64,000 nucleotides of DNA from Massilia sp. NR 4-1 (GTDB taxonomy: Bacteria > Pseudomonadota > Gammaproteobacteria > Burkholderiales > Burkholderiaceae_D), in the NCBI RefSeq assembly GCF_001191005.1, contig NZ_CP012201.1, forward strand, positions 6,138,001 through 6,202,000. Direction: 5' to 3'. The position numbers and the translations under genes were made by a program. Under the pieces are notes generated by a model. That model had not been told where the DNA came from, made no database searches, and saw only the letters and a list, made by a program, of their open reading frames with translations. Below, one piece after another: positions 1 through 7,932 of the stretch. Each line of letters starts with the position of its first letter. The first letter of the stretch is position 1.

Positions 1-2
1 CC

Positions 3-1142
3 ACGCCGGAATTCCTGCAGCTCTTGCGGCATACGCCAATCGCCCTGCTGGTGGTGGACGAAGCGCATTGCATCTCGCAATGGGGCCATGATTTCCGCCC
101 CGCTTATCTGGAGATCGGCGCGGCGCGCGCCGCCCTGGGACGCCCGCCGGTGCTGGCCCTGACGGCCACCGCCACCGATGAGGTGGTGGCCGATATCGCG
201 CGCCAGCTCGACGCGCCCGGCCTGCATGTCGTCAACACCGGCATTTACCGCGCCAATCTGCATTACCGCGTGATCCAGAGCACCAATCCGCGCGAGAAGC
301 TGGCATTGGCGCTGGAAATCGTGCGCGAAACGGCGGGCGCGGGCATCGTCTATGCCGCCACCGTCAAGGCGGCCGAGGAAGTCCATGCCTTGCTGCGCGA
401 AGCCGGGGAAAGCGTGGCCTGCTACCACGGCAAGCTGCGGGCCGCCGAGCGCCGCCAGAACCAGCAGGCCTTCATGGACGGCGCATGCCGCGTGCTGGTG
501 GCGACCAACGCTTTCGGCATGGGCATCGACAAGCCCGATATCCGGTTTGTACTGCATGTGCAGATCCCGGCCACGCTGGAAGCCTATTACCAGGAATCGG
601 GCCGCGCCGGACGCGATGGCGCGGCGGCCGCCTGCACGCTGCTGTATCTGCATGAGGACAAACGCGTGCAGCAGTATTTCCTGGCGCGCGCGTATCCCTC
701 GGCGGCGGAATTGCGCCAGGTGCATGAGGCAGTGTTGGCGCAGCCGGCCGGGCGTCTGGCCGATCTGAAAGCGGCCTTGCCGGGGATGGGCGACCTGCGT
801 CTCAAGGTCTGCCTCAAGCTGCTCAAGGACGGACAACTGCTGCGGCAGAACCGCCAGCTCAGCTATATGGCCGGGAAGGCCGCCGCGACCGCCGCGCTGT
901 TCGGTGCGCTGGCCGCCGGCTATGAGCAAAAACAGGAGCGCGACCGCGCCGCGCTGGAACAAATGGTAGGCTATGCGCAAAGCGGCTATTGCCGCTGGAA
1001 GCTGCTGCTCGATTATTTTGGCGACGAGACGGCCGGCGTCGAACGCTGCGGCGTGTGCGACAACTGCCTCGCGCCGCCGCAGGTGCAGCCCTTGCCGGGC
1101 GAACGGGAAGAGCGTATGCCGGCATCGGCCGCCGTTCTTTAA
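3..1142 (+). CDS. recQ: RecQ-family ATP-dependent DNA helicase, 5' end missing
   Basis: The reading frame is already open at the window edge, so the N-terminal part with the Walker A motif lies outside. What remains starts just before motif II (VVDEAHCISQWGHDFRP, a DEAH box with the RecQ aromatic loop) and continues through the second RecA lobe (YHGKL, ATNAFGMGIDKPDIR, YYQESGRAGRDG). Near the C terminus a cysteine set (YCRWKLL...RCGVCDNC) matches the RecQ zinc-binding module. The protein ends about 20 residues later, so there is no HRDC domain. RecQ helicases unwind 3'-tailed and branched DNA during recombinational repair. The gene ends 19 bp before the ligase-associated exonuclease, so it probably belongs to the same operon. 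Confidence 0.93.
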   Translation, partial: TPEFLQLLRHTPIALLVVDEAHCISQWGHDFRPAYLEIGAARAALGRPPVLALTATATDEVVADIARQLDAPGLHVVNTGIYRANLHYRVIQSTNPREKLALALEIVRETAGAGIVYAATVKAAEEVHALLREAGESVACYHGKLRAAERRQNQQAFMDGACRVLVATNAFGMGIDKPDIRFVLHVQIPATLEAYYQESGRAGRDGAAAACTLLYLHEDKRVQQYFLARAYPSAAELRQVHEAVLAQPAGRLADLKAALPGMGDLRLKVCLKLLKDGQLLRQNRQLSYMAGKAAATAALFGALAAGYEQKQERDRAALEQMVGYAQSGYCRWKLLLDYFGDETAGVERCGVCDNCLAPPQVQPLPGEREERMPASAAVL

Positions 1143-1161
1143 CGGGGAGGATGGACGCGCC

Positions 1162-2223
1162 ATGTCCGATATGGTGGTCGTGCGCAAGGAGGGCCTGTTC
1201 TGCGTCCCGGGCGGCTTTTACATCGACCCGTGGCGGCCGGTGGAGCGCGCCGTCATCACGCACGCCCACAGCGACCATGCGCGCTTCGGCCATGGCCGTT
1301 ATCTGGCGGCAGCACCCGGCGTCGGCGTGCTCAAGGCGCGCCTGGGCGAGATCGCCGTGCAGGGGCTGGCGTACGGCGAACAGATCAAGCACCAGGGCGT
1401 GCGCATCTCGCTGCATCCAGCCGGCCATGTGCTGGGATCGGCCCAGGTGCGCATGGAGTGCGGCGGCGAAGTCTGGGTCGCCTCGGGCGACTACAAGGTC
1501 GAGAGCGACGCTACTTGCGCGCCTTTCGAACCGGTGCGCTGCCATACCTTCATCACCGAATCGACCTTCGGCCTGCCCATCTACCGCTGGGAACCGCAAC
1601 AGGAAACCTTGGCGCAGATCAATGCCTGGTGGCGCAAGAACGCCGCCGCCGGCCGCTGCAGCGTGATGCTGTGCTACTCCTTCGGCAAGGCGCAGCGCAT
1701 TCTCAGCGGGCTGGATGCGGGCATCGGCCCGATTGTCTGCCATGGCGCGGTGGAAGCGCTGAACCGCGTCTACCGCGCCGGCGGCGTGGCGCTGCCGCCA
1801 ACGCGGATGGTGCATGAAGTGGACAAGGCCGATCTGGCGCGTGCCATGGTGGTCGCGCCGCCATCGGCCGCCGGCTCGCCCTGGATACGGCGCTTCGGCG
1901 ATTTCAGCGACGCCTTTGCCAGCGGCTGGATGCTGCTGCGCGGCGCGCGCCGGCGGCGCGGCGTCGACCGCGGCTTCGTGCTGTCCGACCACGCCGACTG
2001 GCCAGGGCTGATGCAGGCCATCCACGCCAGCGGCGCGCAGCGCGTGATCGTCACCCACGGTTCGATCCCGGTGATGGTGCGCTGGCTGGGCCAGAACGGC
2101 TTCGATGCCCATGCTTTCGACACCGAATACGGCGACGACGAGGCCGAAGAAGCCAGCGCCGAGGCGCAGGCCGGCGAGGGAGAGGATCAGGCCGCGGCGG
2201 CAGCGGGAGCGCGCGATGCGTGA
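1162..2223 (+). CDS. Ligase-associated MBL-fold DNA exonuclease
   Basis: A metallo-beta-lactamase-fold nuclease of the SNM1/Artemis-like group found beside bacterial ATP-dependent ligases. The metal-binding motif HAHSDHARFG is seen near residue 33, a second His motif in HPAGHVLGSAQ, and a late LSDHADW and VTHGS. The length (353 aa) fits the family. The ATG at 1162 was chosen because a GGGGAGG ribosome site (1144-1150) precedes it and the family usually starts just before such a KEGLFC..GGFYIDPW stretch; the frame is open further upstream inside recQ. The last 8 bp overlap the ligase gene. The expected role is processing DNA ends before sealing; that is inferred from the family and the operon. 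Confidence 0.93.
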   Translation: MSDMVVVRKEGLFCVPGGFYIDPWRPVERAVITHAHSDHARFGHGRYLAAAPGVGVLKARLGEIAVQGLAYGEQIKHQGVRISLHPAGHVLGSAQVRMECGGEVWVASGDYKVESDATCAPFEPVRCHTFITESTFGLPIYRWEPQQETLAQINAWWRKNAAAGRCSVMLCYSFGKAQRILSGLDAGIGPIVCHGAVEALNRVYRAGGVALPPTRMVHEVDKADLARAMVVAPPSAAGSPWIRRFGDFSDAFASGWMLLRGARRRRGVDRGFVLSDHADWPGLMQAIHASGAQRVIVTHGSIPVMVRWLGQNGFDAHAFDTEYGDDEAEEASAEAQAGEGEDQAAAAAGARDA

Positions 2224-3847
2224 ATTCGCCGCCCTGTATGCCGAGCTGGATGAAACCACCTCCACCAGCCGCAAGCTGGAAGCGCTGACTGCCTATTTCC
2301 GCAGCGCGCCGCCGGAGAACGCCGCCTGGGCCGTCTATTTCCTGGCGGGCGGCAAGCCGCGCCAGGCCGTGCCGCTCAAACTCCTGCGCCAGTACGCCAC
2401 CGAATACGCGGGGCTGGACGCATGGCTGTTCGACGAGTGCTATCACGCCGTCGGCGATCTGGCCGAGACCATCGCCCACATTCTGCCGGCGCCGAAGCAG
2501 CGCAGCGATGCCGGCCTGGCCGAATGGGTCGAGGGCCGCATCGCGCCCTTGCGCGGCGCGGCGCCCGGCGTCATCCGCGAAGCCTTGTTCCGCTATTGGG
2601 ATGAACTCGAAACACGCGAGCGCTTCCTGCTGGTCAAGCTGATCGGCGGCGGCTTCCGCGTCGGCGTCTCGCGCCTGCTGGTGACGCGCGCACTCAGCAC
2701 CCTGGCCAATCTGGACAACAAGCTGATGGCGCAGCGCCTGATGGGCTGGACCGATGGCAGCGTCAAGCCGACGGCGCAGGGCTTCCTGAATCTGCTCGGC
2801 GCCGCGGCGCAGGATGGGGTCGCGCAGGCGGGCGGCCAGCCCTATCCCTTCTTTCTGGCCCATCCGCTGCAAACGGCACCCGCCACGCTGGGCGATCTGC
2901 GCCAGTGGCAGGCCGAATGGAAGTACGACGGCATGCGCGCCCAGCTGGTGCGGCGCGGCGGTCAAAGCTGGCTATGGTCGCGCGGCGAAGACTTGATCAC
3001 CGACCGCTTTCCCGAACTGGCGGCGCTGCCGCTGCCGGACGGCACGGTGGTCGATGGCGAAATCCTGGTCTGGCGCGAGGGCGACGTTCCGGCCCCCTTC
3101 GCCGACCTGCAAAAGCGCATCGGCCGCAAGACCTTGTCCACGCGCCTGCTGGCCGAGCTGCCGGCCATGCTGGTGGCCTACGATCTGCTGGAGCAGGATG
3201 GCCGCGACCTGCGCAGCCTGCCGCAGGCGGAACGGCGCGCGCGGCTGGAAGCGCTGGTGCGCGAGCGGCCTGCGGCGCATTGGCGGCTGTCGCCGCTGAT
3301 CCAGGCCGAAAGCTGGGAAGCGCTGGCGCGCATCCGCGCCGAGTCGCGTGCGCGTGGCGTCGAGGGCGTGATGCTGAAGGCCACCGATGCGCAGTATGGC
3401 GTGGGCCGCGTGAAGGACGTGGGCACCTGGTGGAAGTGGAAGATCGATCCTTACAGCGTGGATGCGGTGCTGATCTACGCCCAGACCGGCCATGGCCGGC
3501 GCGCCTCGCTTTACACCGACTACACCTTTGCCGTATGGGATGGCGAGGATGCCGAGCGCAAGCTGGTGCCGTTTGCCAAGGCCTATTCCGGTTTGAGCGA
3601 CGCCGAAATCGCCCAGGTGGATAAGGCCATCCGCAGCACCACGATAGAGAAATTCGGACCGGTGCGCAGCGTGCGGCCGACCATGGTGTTCGAAATCGGC
3701 TTTGAGGGCATTGCGCTTTCTCCGCGCCACAAGTCCGGCATCGCCGTGCGCTTCCCGCGCATTCTGCGCCGCCGCGAAGACAAGGCCATCGAGGATGCCG
3801 ATACGCTCGGCGTGCTGCAAGGCCTGCTGGCGCAAGGTGCCGCGTGA
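2216..3847 (+). CDS. ATP-dependent DNA ligase (stand-alone, non-NHEJ type)
   Basis: A 543-residue ATP-dependent ligase. An N-terminal DNA-binding domain (about 1-200) is followed by the nucleotidyltransferase domain with the adenylation motif EWKYDGMRAQ (lysine 236), then VVDGEILVW, GVEGVMLKA and WWKWKIDPYSVDAVLIYA, and an OB-fold C terminus (FEIGFEGIALSPRHKSG). It has no fused polymerase or nuclease domain, unlike LigD. The ATG at 2216 sits inside the end of the exonuclease gene (8-bp overlap), and the gene ends in a GTGA overlap with the helicase, so translation is probably coupled. In other bacteria this ligase accompanies the neighbouring nuclease, helicase and phosphoesterase as a repair set; the housekeeping NAD-dependent ligase would be elsewhere. 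Confidence 0.94.
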   Translation: MREFAALYAELDETTSTSRKLEALTAYFRSAPPENAAWAVYFLAGGKPRQAVPLKLLRQYATEYAGLDAWLFDECYHAVGDLAETIAHILPAPKQRSDAGLAEWVEGRIAPLRGAAPGVIREALFRYWDELETRERFLLVKLIGGGFRVGVSRLLVTRALSTLANLDNKLMAQRLMGWTDGSVKPTAQGFLNLLGAAAQDGVAQAGGQPYPFFLAHPLQTAPATLGDLRQWQAEWKYDGMRAQLVRRGGQSWLWSRGEDLITDRFPELAALPLPDGTVVDGEILVWREGDVPAPFADLQKRIGRKTLSTRLLAELPAMLVAYDLLEQDGRDLRSLPQAERRARLEALVRERPAAHWRLSPLIQAESWEALARIRAESRARGVEGVMLKATDAQYGVGRVKDVGTWWKWKIDPYSVDAVLIYAQTGHGRRASLYTDYTFAVWDGEDAERKLVPFAKAYSGLSDAEIAQVDKAIRSTTIEKFGPVRSVRPTMVFEIGFEGIALSPRHKSGIAVRFPRILRRREDKAIEDADTLGVLQGLLAQGAA

Positions 3848-6327
3848 ACAGCCGTTTCCTGCCGCCGCTGGAAGAATGGTTCGCCGCGCGCGGCTGGCAG
3901 GTTTTTCCTTTCCAGCGCGAGGTCTGGCAGGCGGCGCAGGATGGGCAATCCGGCCTGCTGCATGCCAGCACGGGGGCCGGCAAGAGCTATGCGGTCTGGT
4001 TCGCGGCCTTGCTGCGCGCGGCAGCACCGGCTGCACCGCGCAAGGGGGCTGCGTGCAATCCGCCACGCGGCCTGCGCCTCTTGTGGCTGACGCCCATGCG
4101 CGCGCTGGCCGCCGACACCCTGCGCGCCTTGCAGGAATCGTCCGCGCCGCTGGCGCCGGACTGGCGCATCGAATCGCGCACCGGCGACACCTCGCCGGCG
4201 CTGCGGGCGCGCCAGGCCAGGCAACTGCCGGAGGTGCTCATCACCACGCCGGAAAGCCTGTCCCTGATGCTGAGCCAGAACGCGGCGCGCGCCCAGTTCG
4301 AGCGCCTCGATATGGTGGTGGTCGATGAATGGCATGAGCTGATGGGTAATAAGCGCGGCGTGCAGGTGCAGCTGGCGCTGGCCCGCCTGCGCCGCTGGCA
4401 GCCGCAGCTGGTGGTGTGGGGCTTGTCGGCCACGCTGGGCAATCTGGAGCGCGCCCGCGACGTGCTGCTGGGCAGTGCGAATGGGGGGCTGGTCGAAGGC
4501 GCGCTGCGCAAGGAAATCCTGGTCGACACCCTGATCCCGGAGCATCCGGCGCGCTTTCCCTGGGCCGGCCATCTGGGCTTGCAGATGCTGGAAGCGGTGG
4601 CGCGGGAAATCGCGGGCCACGCCGCCACGCTGGTGTTCTGCAATACCCGTTCCCAGGCCGAACTGTGGTACCAGAATCTGCTGGCCGTGCGTCCCGACTG
4701 GGCCGGCCTGATCGCCCTGCATCACGGCTCGCTGGACAAGGAGGTGCGCGACTGGGTGGAGCTGGGACTGAAGCATGGCAAGCTGAAAGCGGTGGTCTGC
4801 ACTTCCAGTCTGGATCTGGGCGTGGACTTTCTGCCGGTCGAGCGCGTGCTGCAGATCGGCAGCGCCAAAGGCATTGCGCGCCTGCTGCAAAGGGCGGGAC
4901 GCTCGGGCCACGCGCCAGGGCGCGCGTCGCGCCTGACCCTGGTGCCGACCCATAGCCTGGAATTGCTGGAGGCGGCAGGCGCGATCCAGGCCGTCAGGGA
5001 GCGCGATATCGAAGCGCGGCGCGCGCCGGACAAGCCACTGGATGTGCTGGTCCAGCATCTGGTCACGGTGGCCCTGGGCGGCGGCTTTCGCAGCGCAGAA
5101 TTGCTGGAGGAAGTGCGCAGCGCCTGGTCTTACCGCACCCTGAGCGATGAGGAATGGCAGTGGGCGCTGGACTTCGTGGCGCGCGGCGGACAAAGCCTGA
5201 TTGCCTACCCCGAGTACCGGCGCGTGCTGCCGGACGAGGCGGGCGTCTATCGCGTCCCCGACCAGGCCATCGGGCGGCGGCACCGCATGAGCATCGGCAC
5301 CATCGTTTCCGACGCCAGCATCCAGGTGAAATTCCTGCGCGGCAGCCGCATCGGCAGCGTCGAGGAATCCTTCATTGCGCGCCTGAAGCAGGGCGACCAT
5401 TTCCTGTTTGGCGGACGCATACTCGAATTCGTGCGCGTGCACGAGATGACGGCCTATGTGCGGCGCGCCAGCGGCAGCCGTGGCGCCGTGCCGCGCTGGC
5501 AAGGCGGCAAGATGCCCCTGTCCTCGGAGCTGGCGCATGCGGCGCTGGAGCAGCTGCGGCGCGCCGCCAATGGCGAATACGCCAGCGCCGAGATGCAGGC
5601 CATCCGCCCGCTGCTGGAGATCCAGCAGCGCTGGTCGGCCCTGCCCACACCAGGAAAAACGCTGATCGAAAGCCTGCGCAGCCGCGAAGGGCGGCATTTA
5701 TTCGTCTATCCCTTTGCCGGACGCGCAGTGCATATCGGTCTGGCCGCCTTGCTGGCCTACCGTCTGGGACAGCGCCGGCCGGCCAGCTTTTCGATTGCCG
5801 TCAACGATTACGGTTTCGAACTGCTGAGCGCCGATGCGGGCAACGATTGGGGCGAGTACTTCAAGCTGCCAGAGGGCGCCGAGGTGGCGCTGTTCTCGGC
5901 CGCACAACTGCTGGAAGACGTGCTGGCCAGCCTGAACGCGGCCGAATTGTCACAGCGGCGCTTCCGCGAAATCGCGCGCATCGCGGGGCTGGTATTCGGC
6001 GGCTATCCCGGACAGCCGAAAAGCCAGCGCCAATTGCAGGCTTCGTCCTCGCTGTTCTTCGAAGTCTTCCGCAAGCACGACGCCGGCAATCTGCTGCTGA
6101 CGCAGGCGCAGCGCGAAGTGCTGGAACAGGAGCTGGAACTGGGGCGCCTGCGCGCCACGCTGGACGCATTGCAGCGGCGCGCCGTGAGCTGGCATGAGAC
6201 GGCGCGTCCCACGCCATTCGGTTTTGCGCTGATGGTGGAGCGCTTCCGCGAAAAGCTCAGTACCGAGAAGCTGTCGGAGCGCATCGCCCGCATGCTGCGC
6301 GAGCTGGAAAAGGCGGCCGGGCCATGA
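3844..6327 (+). CDS. Ligase-associated DEXH-box helicase (Lhr-type)
   Basis: An 827-aa superfamily 2 helicase of the Lhr group. Visible motifs are STGAGKSYAVW (Walker A, near residue 40), TPMRALAADT (Ia), TTPESLSLML (Ib), VVDEWHELMG (DEXH), GLSATLGN (III), VFCNTRSQAE (IV), TSSLDLGVDF (V) and QRAGRSGHAPG (VI), then a long C-terminal part with the winged-helix and Lhr-core regions. Translation starts at GTG, which overlaps the ligase stop codon by 4 bp; the gene ends with an ATGA overlap with pdeM. Lhr-type helicases move 3' to 5' on single-stranded DNA and prefer RNA-DNA hybrids, so it may prepare strands for the exonuclease and ligase. That joint role is inferred from context. Confidence 0.94.
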   Translation: MNSRFLPPLEEWFAARGWQVFPFQREVWQAAQDGQSGLLHASTGAGKSYAVWFAALLRAAAPAAPRKGAACNPPRGLRLLWLTPMRALAADTLRALQESSAPLAPDWRIESRTGDTSPALRARQARQLPEVLITTPESLSLMLSQNAARAQFERLDMVVVDEWHELMGNKRGVQVQLALARLRRWQPQLVVWGLSATLGNLERARDVLLGSANGGLVEGALRKEILVDTLIPEHPARFPWAGHLGLQMLEAVAREIAGHAATLVFCNTRSQAELWYQNLLAVRPDWAGLIALHHGSLDKEVRDWVELGLKHGKLKAVVCTSSLDLGVDFLPVERVLQIGSAKGIARLLQRAGRSGHAPGRASRLTLVPTHSLELLEAAGAIQAVRERDIEARRAPDKPLDVLVQHLVTVALGGGFRSAELLEEVRSAWSYRTLSDEEWQWALDFVARGGQSLIAYPEYRRVLPDEAGVYRVPDQAIGRRHRMSIGTIVSDASIQVKFLRGSRIGSVEESFIARLKQGDHFLFGGRILEFVRVHEMTAYVRRASGSRGAVPRWQGGKMPLSSELAHAALEQLRRAANGEYASAEMQAIRPLLEIQQRWSALPTPGKTLIESLRSREGRHLFVYPFAGRAVHIGLAALLAYRLGQRRPASFSIAVNDYGFELLSADAGNDWGEYFKLPEGAEVALFSAAQLLEDVLASLNAAELSQRRFREIARIAGLVFGGYPGQPKSQRQLQASSSLFFEVFRKHDAGNLLLTQAQREVLEQELELGRLRATLDALQRRAVSWHETARPTPFGFALMVERFREKLSTEKLSERIARMLRELEKAAGP

Positions 6328-6977
6328 AGGCGCAGACCATCGAGCTGGCAGGGGAGAGCGTGCTGCTGCTGGCGCAAAAAGCCCTGTACTGGCCGCGCCA
6401 GCGCACCCTGGCCGTGGCCGACATCCATTTCGGCAAGGCGGCCAGCTTCCGCGCCCAGGGCATTCCCGTACCGCGCGGCACCACCACGCAAAATCTGCAG
6501 GCGCTGGATGCCTTGCTGGCCGCGCATGCGGTGCGGCGCATCGTCTTTCTCGGCGACTTCCTGCATGCGAAAGCGGCGCATGCCAGCGCGACTTTGCAGG
6601 CCATGCAAGCCTGGCGCGAACGCCACGCGCAGCTGGAACTGTTGCTGGTACGCGGCAATCACGACCGCCATGCGGGCGATCCCGCTTGCGCGCTGCGCAT
6701 CGGCGTGGTGGACGAGCCATACAGCATCGGCCCCTTCTCCTTCTGTCACCATCCTGATACAGCGGCGCCGGGCTATGTGCTGGCCGGCCATGTGCATCCG
6801 GTGTTTGTGCTGCGTTCTGCCTGGGAGCACCTGCGCTTGCCCTGTTTTTTGCAGGGACCGGCGCGCATGATTTTGCCCTCTTTCGGTGCATTTACCGGCG
6901 GCCATGTGATCACGCCGCTGCCGGGTGAGCGGGTTTTCTTGACGGCAGATGATCTTGTTTTCCCGATAGAAAGTTGA
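6324..6977 (+). CDS. pdeM: Ligase-associated metallophosphoesterase / endonuclease PdeM
   Basis: A 217-residue calcineurin-like phosphoesterase. The metal ligands are spread in the usual order: VADIHFGK (D-x-H), FLGDFLH (G-D), RGNHDRH (G-N-H-D), SFCHHPD and LAGHVHP (GHxH). The size and position as the last gene after the Lhr-type helicase match the family called ligase-associated DNA damage response endonuclease PdeM. It starts at the ATG overlapping the helicase stop codon, so it is translationally coupled. The chemistry (phosphodiester cleavage) is secure from the motifs; the natural DNA substrate is not visible in the sequence. Confidence 0.92.
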   Translation: MKAQTIELAGESVLLLAQKALYWPRQRTLAVADIHFGKAASFRAQGIPVPRGTTTQNLQALDALLAAHAVRRIVFLGDFLHAKAAHASATLQAMQAWRERHAQLELLLVRGNHDRHAGDPACALRIGVVDEPYSIGPFSFCHHPDTAAPGYVLAGHVHPVFVLRSAWEHLRLPCFLQGPARMILPSFGAFTGGHVITPLPGERVFLTADDLVFPIES

Positions 6978-7119
6978 TCGTGGGAATGTAAGGAAAAATC
7001 GCTAAAGATTTGAAACCGGTACACAGATTCTTCCTACAGTTGCTCTTGCGGGCGTCCTATACTTTCCCTCAAGGGCATGCACTACTATAGGCCCTCCTTT
7101 ATAGATCAGGAGAAGTATC

Positions 7120-7473
7120 ATGGCTTCGACGAATCAGGGAAACCGGCAAGGCAGCAAGACAGGCAGCAAGCAGAGCGGCGACACCAGCACGCGCGGCTTC
7201 GCCTCCATGGACCCGCAGCGCCAGCGCGATATCGCCTCGGCCGGCGGCCGCGCCGCGCATGAAAAAGGCACGGCCCACGAGTTCACGCCGGAAGAAGCGC
7301 GCCGCGCCGGCGCGATGAGCCACAAAAACGACGGCAACCGCCAGAGCGCCGCGGCCGGCAGCCGCAGCGGCGGCAACCGCAATCAGCAGAGCGCAGACGC
7401 AGCCGACCAGCTACAGGAACAGGAAAATCTGGCCAGCCAACAAGGCGGCAACCGCAGCGGCGACAAGGCGTAA
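7120..7473 (+). CDS. KGG-domain stress-induced small hydrophilic protein
   Basis: A 117-residue protein rich in Gly, Ser, Gln, Asn and charged residues with no hydrophobic core, expected to be disordered. The middle part (GFASMDPQRQRDIASAGGRAAHEKG, then FTPEEARRAGAMSHKN) matches the repeated KGG motif of con-10/YciG-type general stress proteins, although the second repeat has lost its GG. A strong ribosome site (ATCAGGAGAAG) precedes the ATG. It stands alone after the repair operon. KGG proteins are usually induced in stationary phase or stress; their molecular job is unknown. Confidence 0.85.
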   Translation: MASTNQGNRQGSKTGSKQSGDTSTRGFASMDPQRQRDIASAGGRAAHEKGTAHEFTPEEARRAGAMSHKNDGNRQSAAAGSRSGGNRNQQSADAADQLQEQENLASQQGGNRSGDKA

Positions 7474-7516
7474 GCCGGCCGCATCACATGGAGCGTCCAG
7501 CTCCACCCATAAAAAA

Positions 7517-7550
7517 CGGGGACCGGCGCGTGCACCACGCGCAGTCCCCG
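7517..7550. terminator. Long GC-rich hairpin between two small genes
   Basis: Outer arms CGGGGAC (7517-7523) and GTCCCCG (7544-7550) enclose inner arms GCGCGTG (7526-7532) and CACGCGC (7536-7542) with a 3-base loop. On the plus strand no T-run follows. On the minus strand it is followed by six T (7511-7516 read in reverse), the form of an intrinsic terminator for leftward transcription. It may also end transcription of the 7120 gene or stabilise its 3' end. Confidence 0.5.
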
Positions 7551-7583
7551 CTATCCCCCTGCAGCTTGCAGCAAGGAGGCAAT

Positions 7584-7817
7584 ATGAATTCCCAGAAGGA
7601 TAAGTCCAGCCAGAATTTTGTGCTGGTTGATACGGAACATCCCGAAATCGGCAATGTGGACCTGGTGGGCGACGTGGCCGACCTCGAAGTCCGCCCCGTC
7701 AACAAGCCCCTGCCCGGCAACCGCCAGAGCACGCTCAACCCCGGCTCGCGCCAGGGCGGCGAGCCTCCCGGCAGCGAAGGCGGCGCTCCCGGCCCCGACG
7801 CCAGCTCCGGCGTCTAA
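7584..7817 (+). CDS. Small hydrophilic hypothetical protein, 77 aa
   Basis: Not recognised. The 77-residue product is acidic at the start (DTEHPEIGNVDLVGDVADLEVRPV) and ends in a Gly/Pro/Ser-rich tail, with no signal peptide or membrane segment. The ATG at 7584 was chosen because AAGGAGG lies 6-7 bases upstream; the frame is open to 7488 but that part runs through a hairpin and has no ribosome site. It follows the KGG protein and is equally low in hydrophobic residues, so the two may be co-induced stress proteins. A strong palindromic terminator follows at 7841-7890. Confidence 0.7.
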   Translation: MNSQKDKSSQNFVLVDTEHPEIGNVDLVGDVADLEVRPVNKPLPGNRQSTLNPGSRQGGEPPGSEGGAPGPDASSGV

Positions 7818-7840
7818 GCCGCTTTGATCCAAAGCAGCAC

Positions 7841-7890
7841 ATGTCCCACCCTGGTCCTCGGCGGTCCCGCCGGCCGCCAGGGTGGGACAT
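7841..7890. terminator. Bidirectional terminator hairpin
   Basis: Perfect 14-bp arms ATGTCCCACCCTGG (7841-7854) and CCAGGGTGGGACAT (7877-7890) with a GC-rich inner hairpin. It lies between the end of the 77-aa gene and the end of the convergent siderophore receptor gene, and TTCTTTG follows on the plus strand. Confidence 0.65.
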
Positions 7891-7932
7891 TCTTTGAGGT
7901 AGGGCAAAGCCGGGGCGGGCCCGGCGGCTGGT

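Noticed and set aside
3583..5697. A 704-codon minus-strand frame over the ligase and helicase genes
   Set aside because: Both plus-strand genes show full motif sets; the minus frame crosses two genes and has no recognisable domain.
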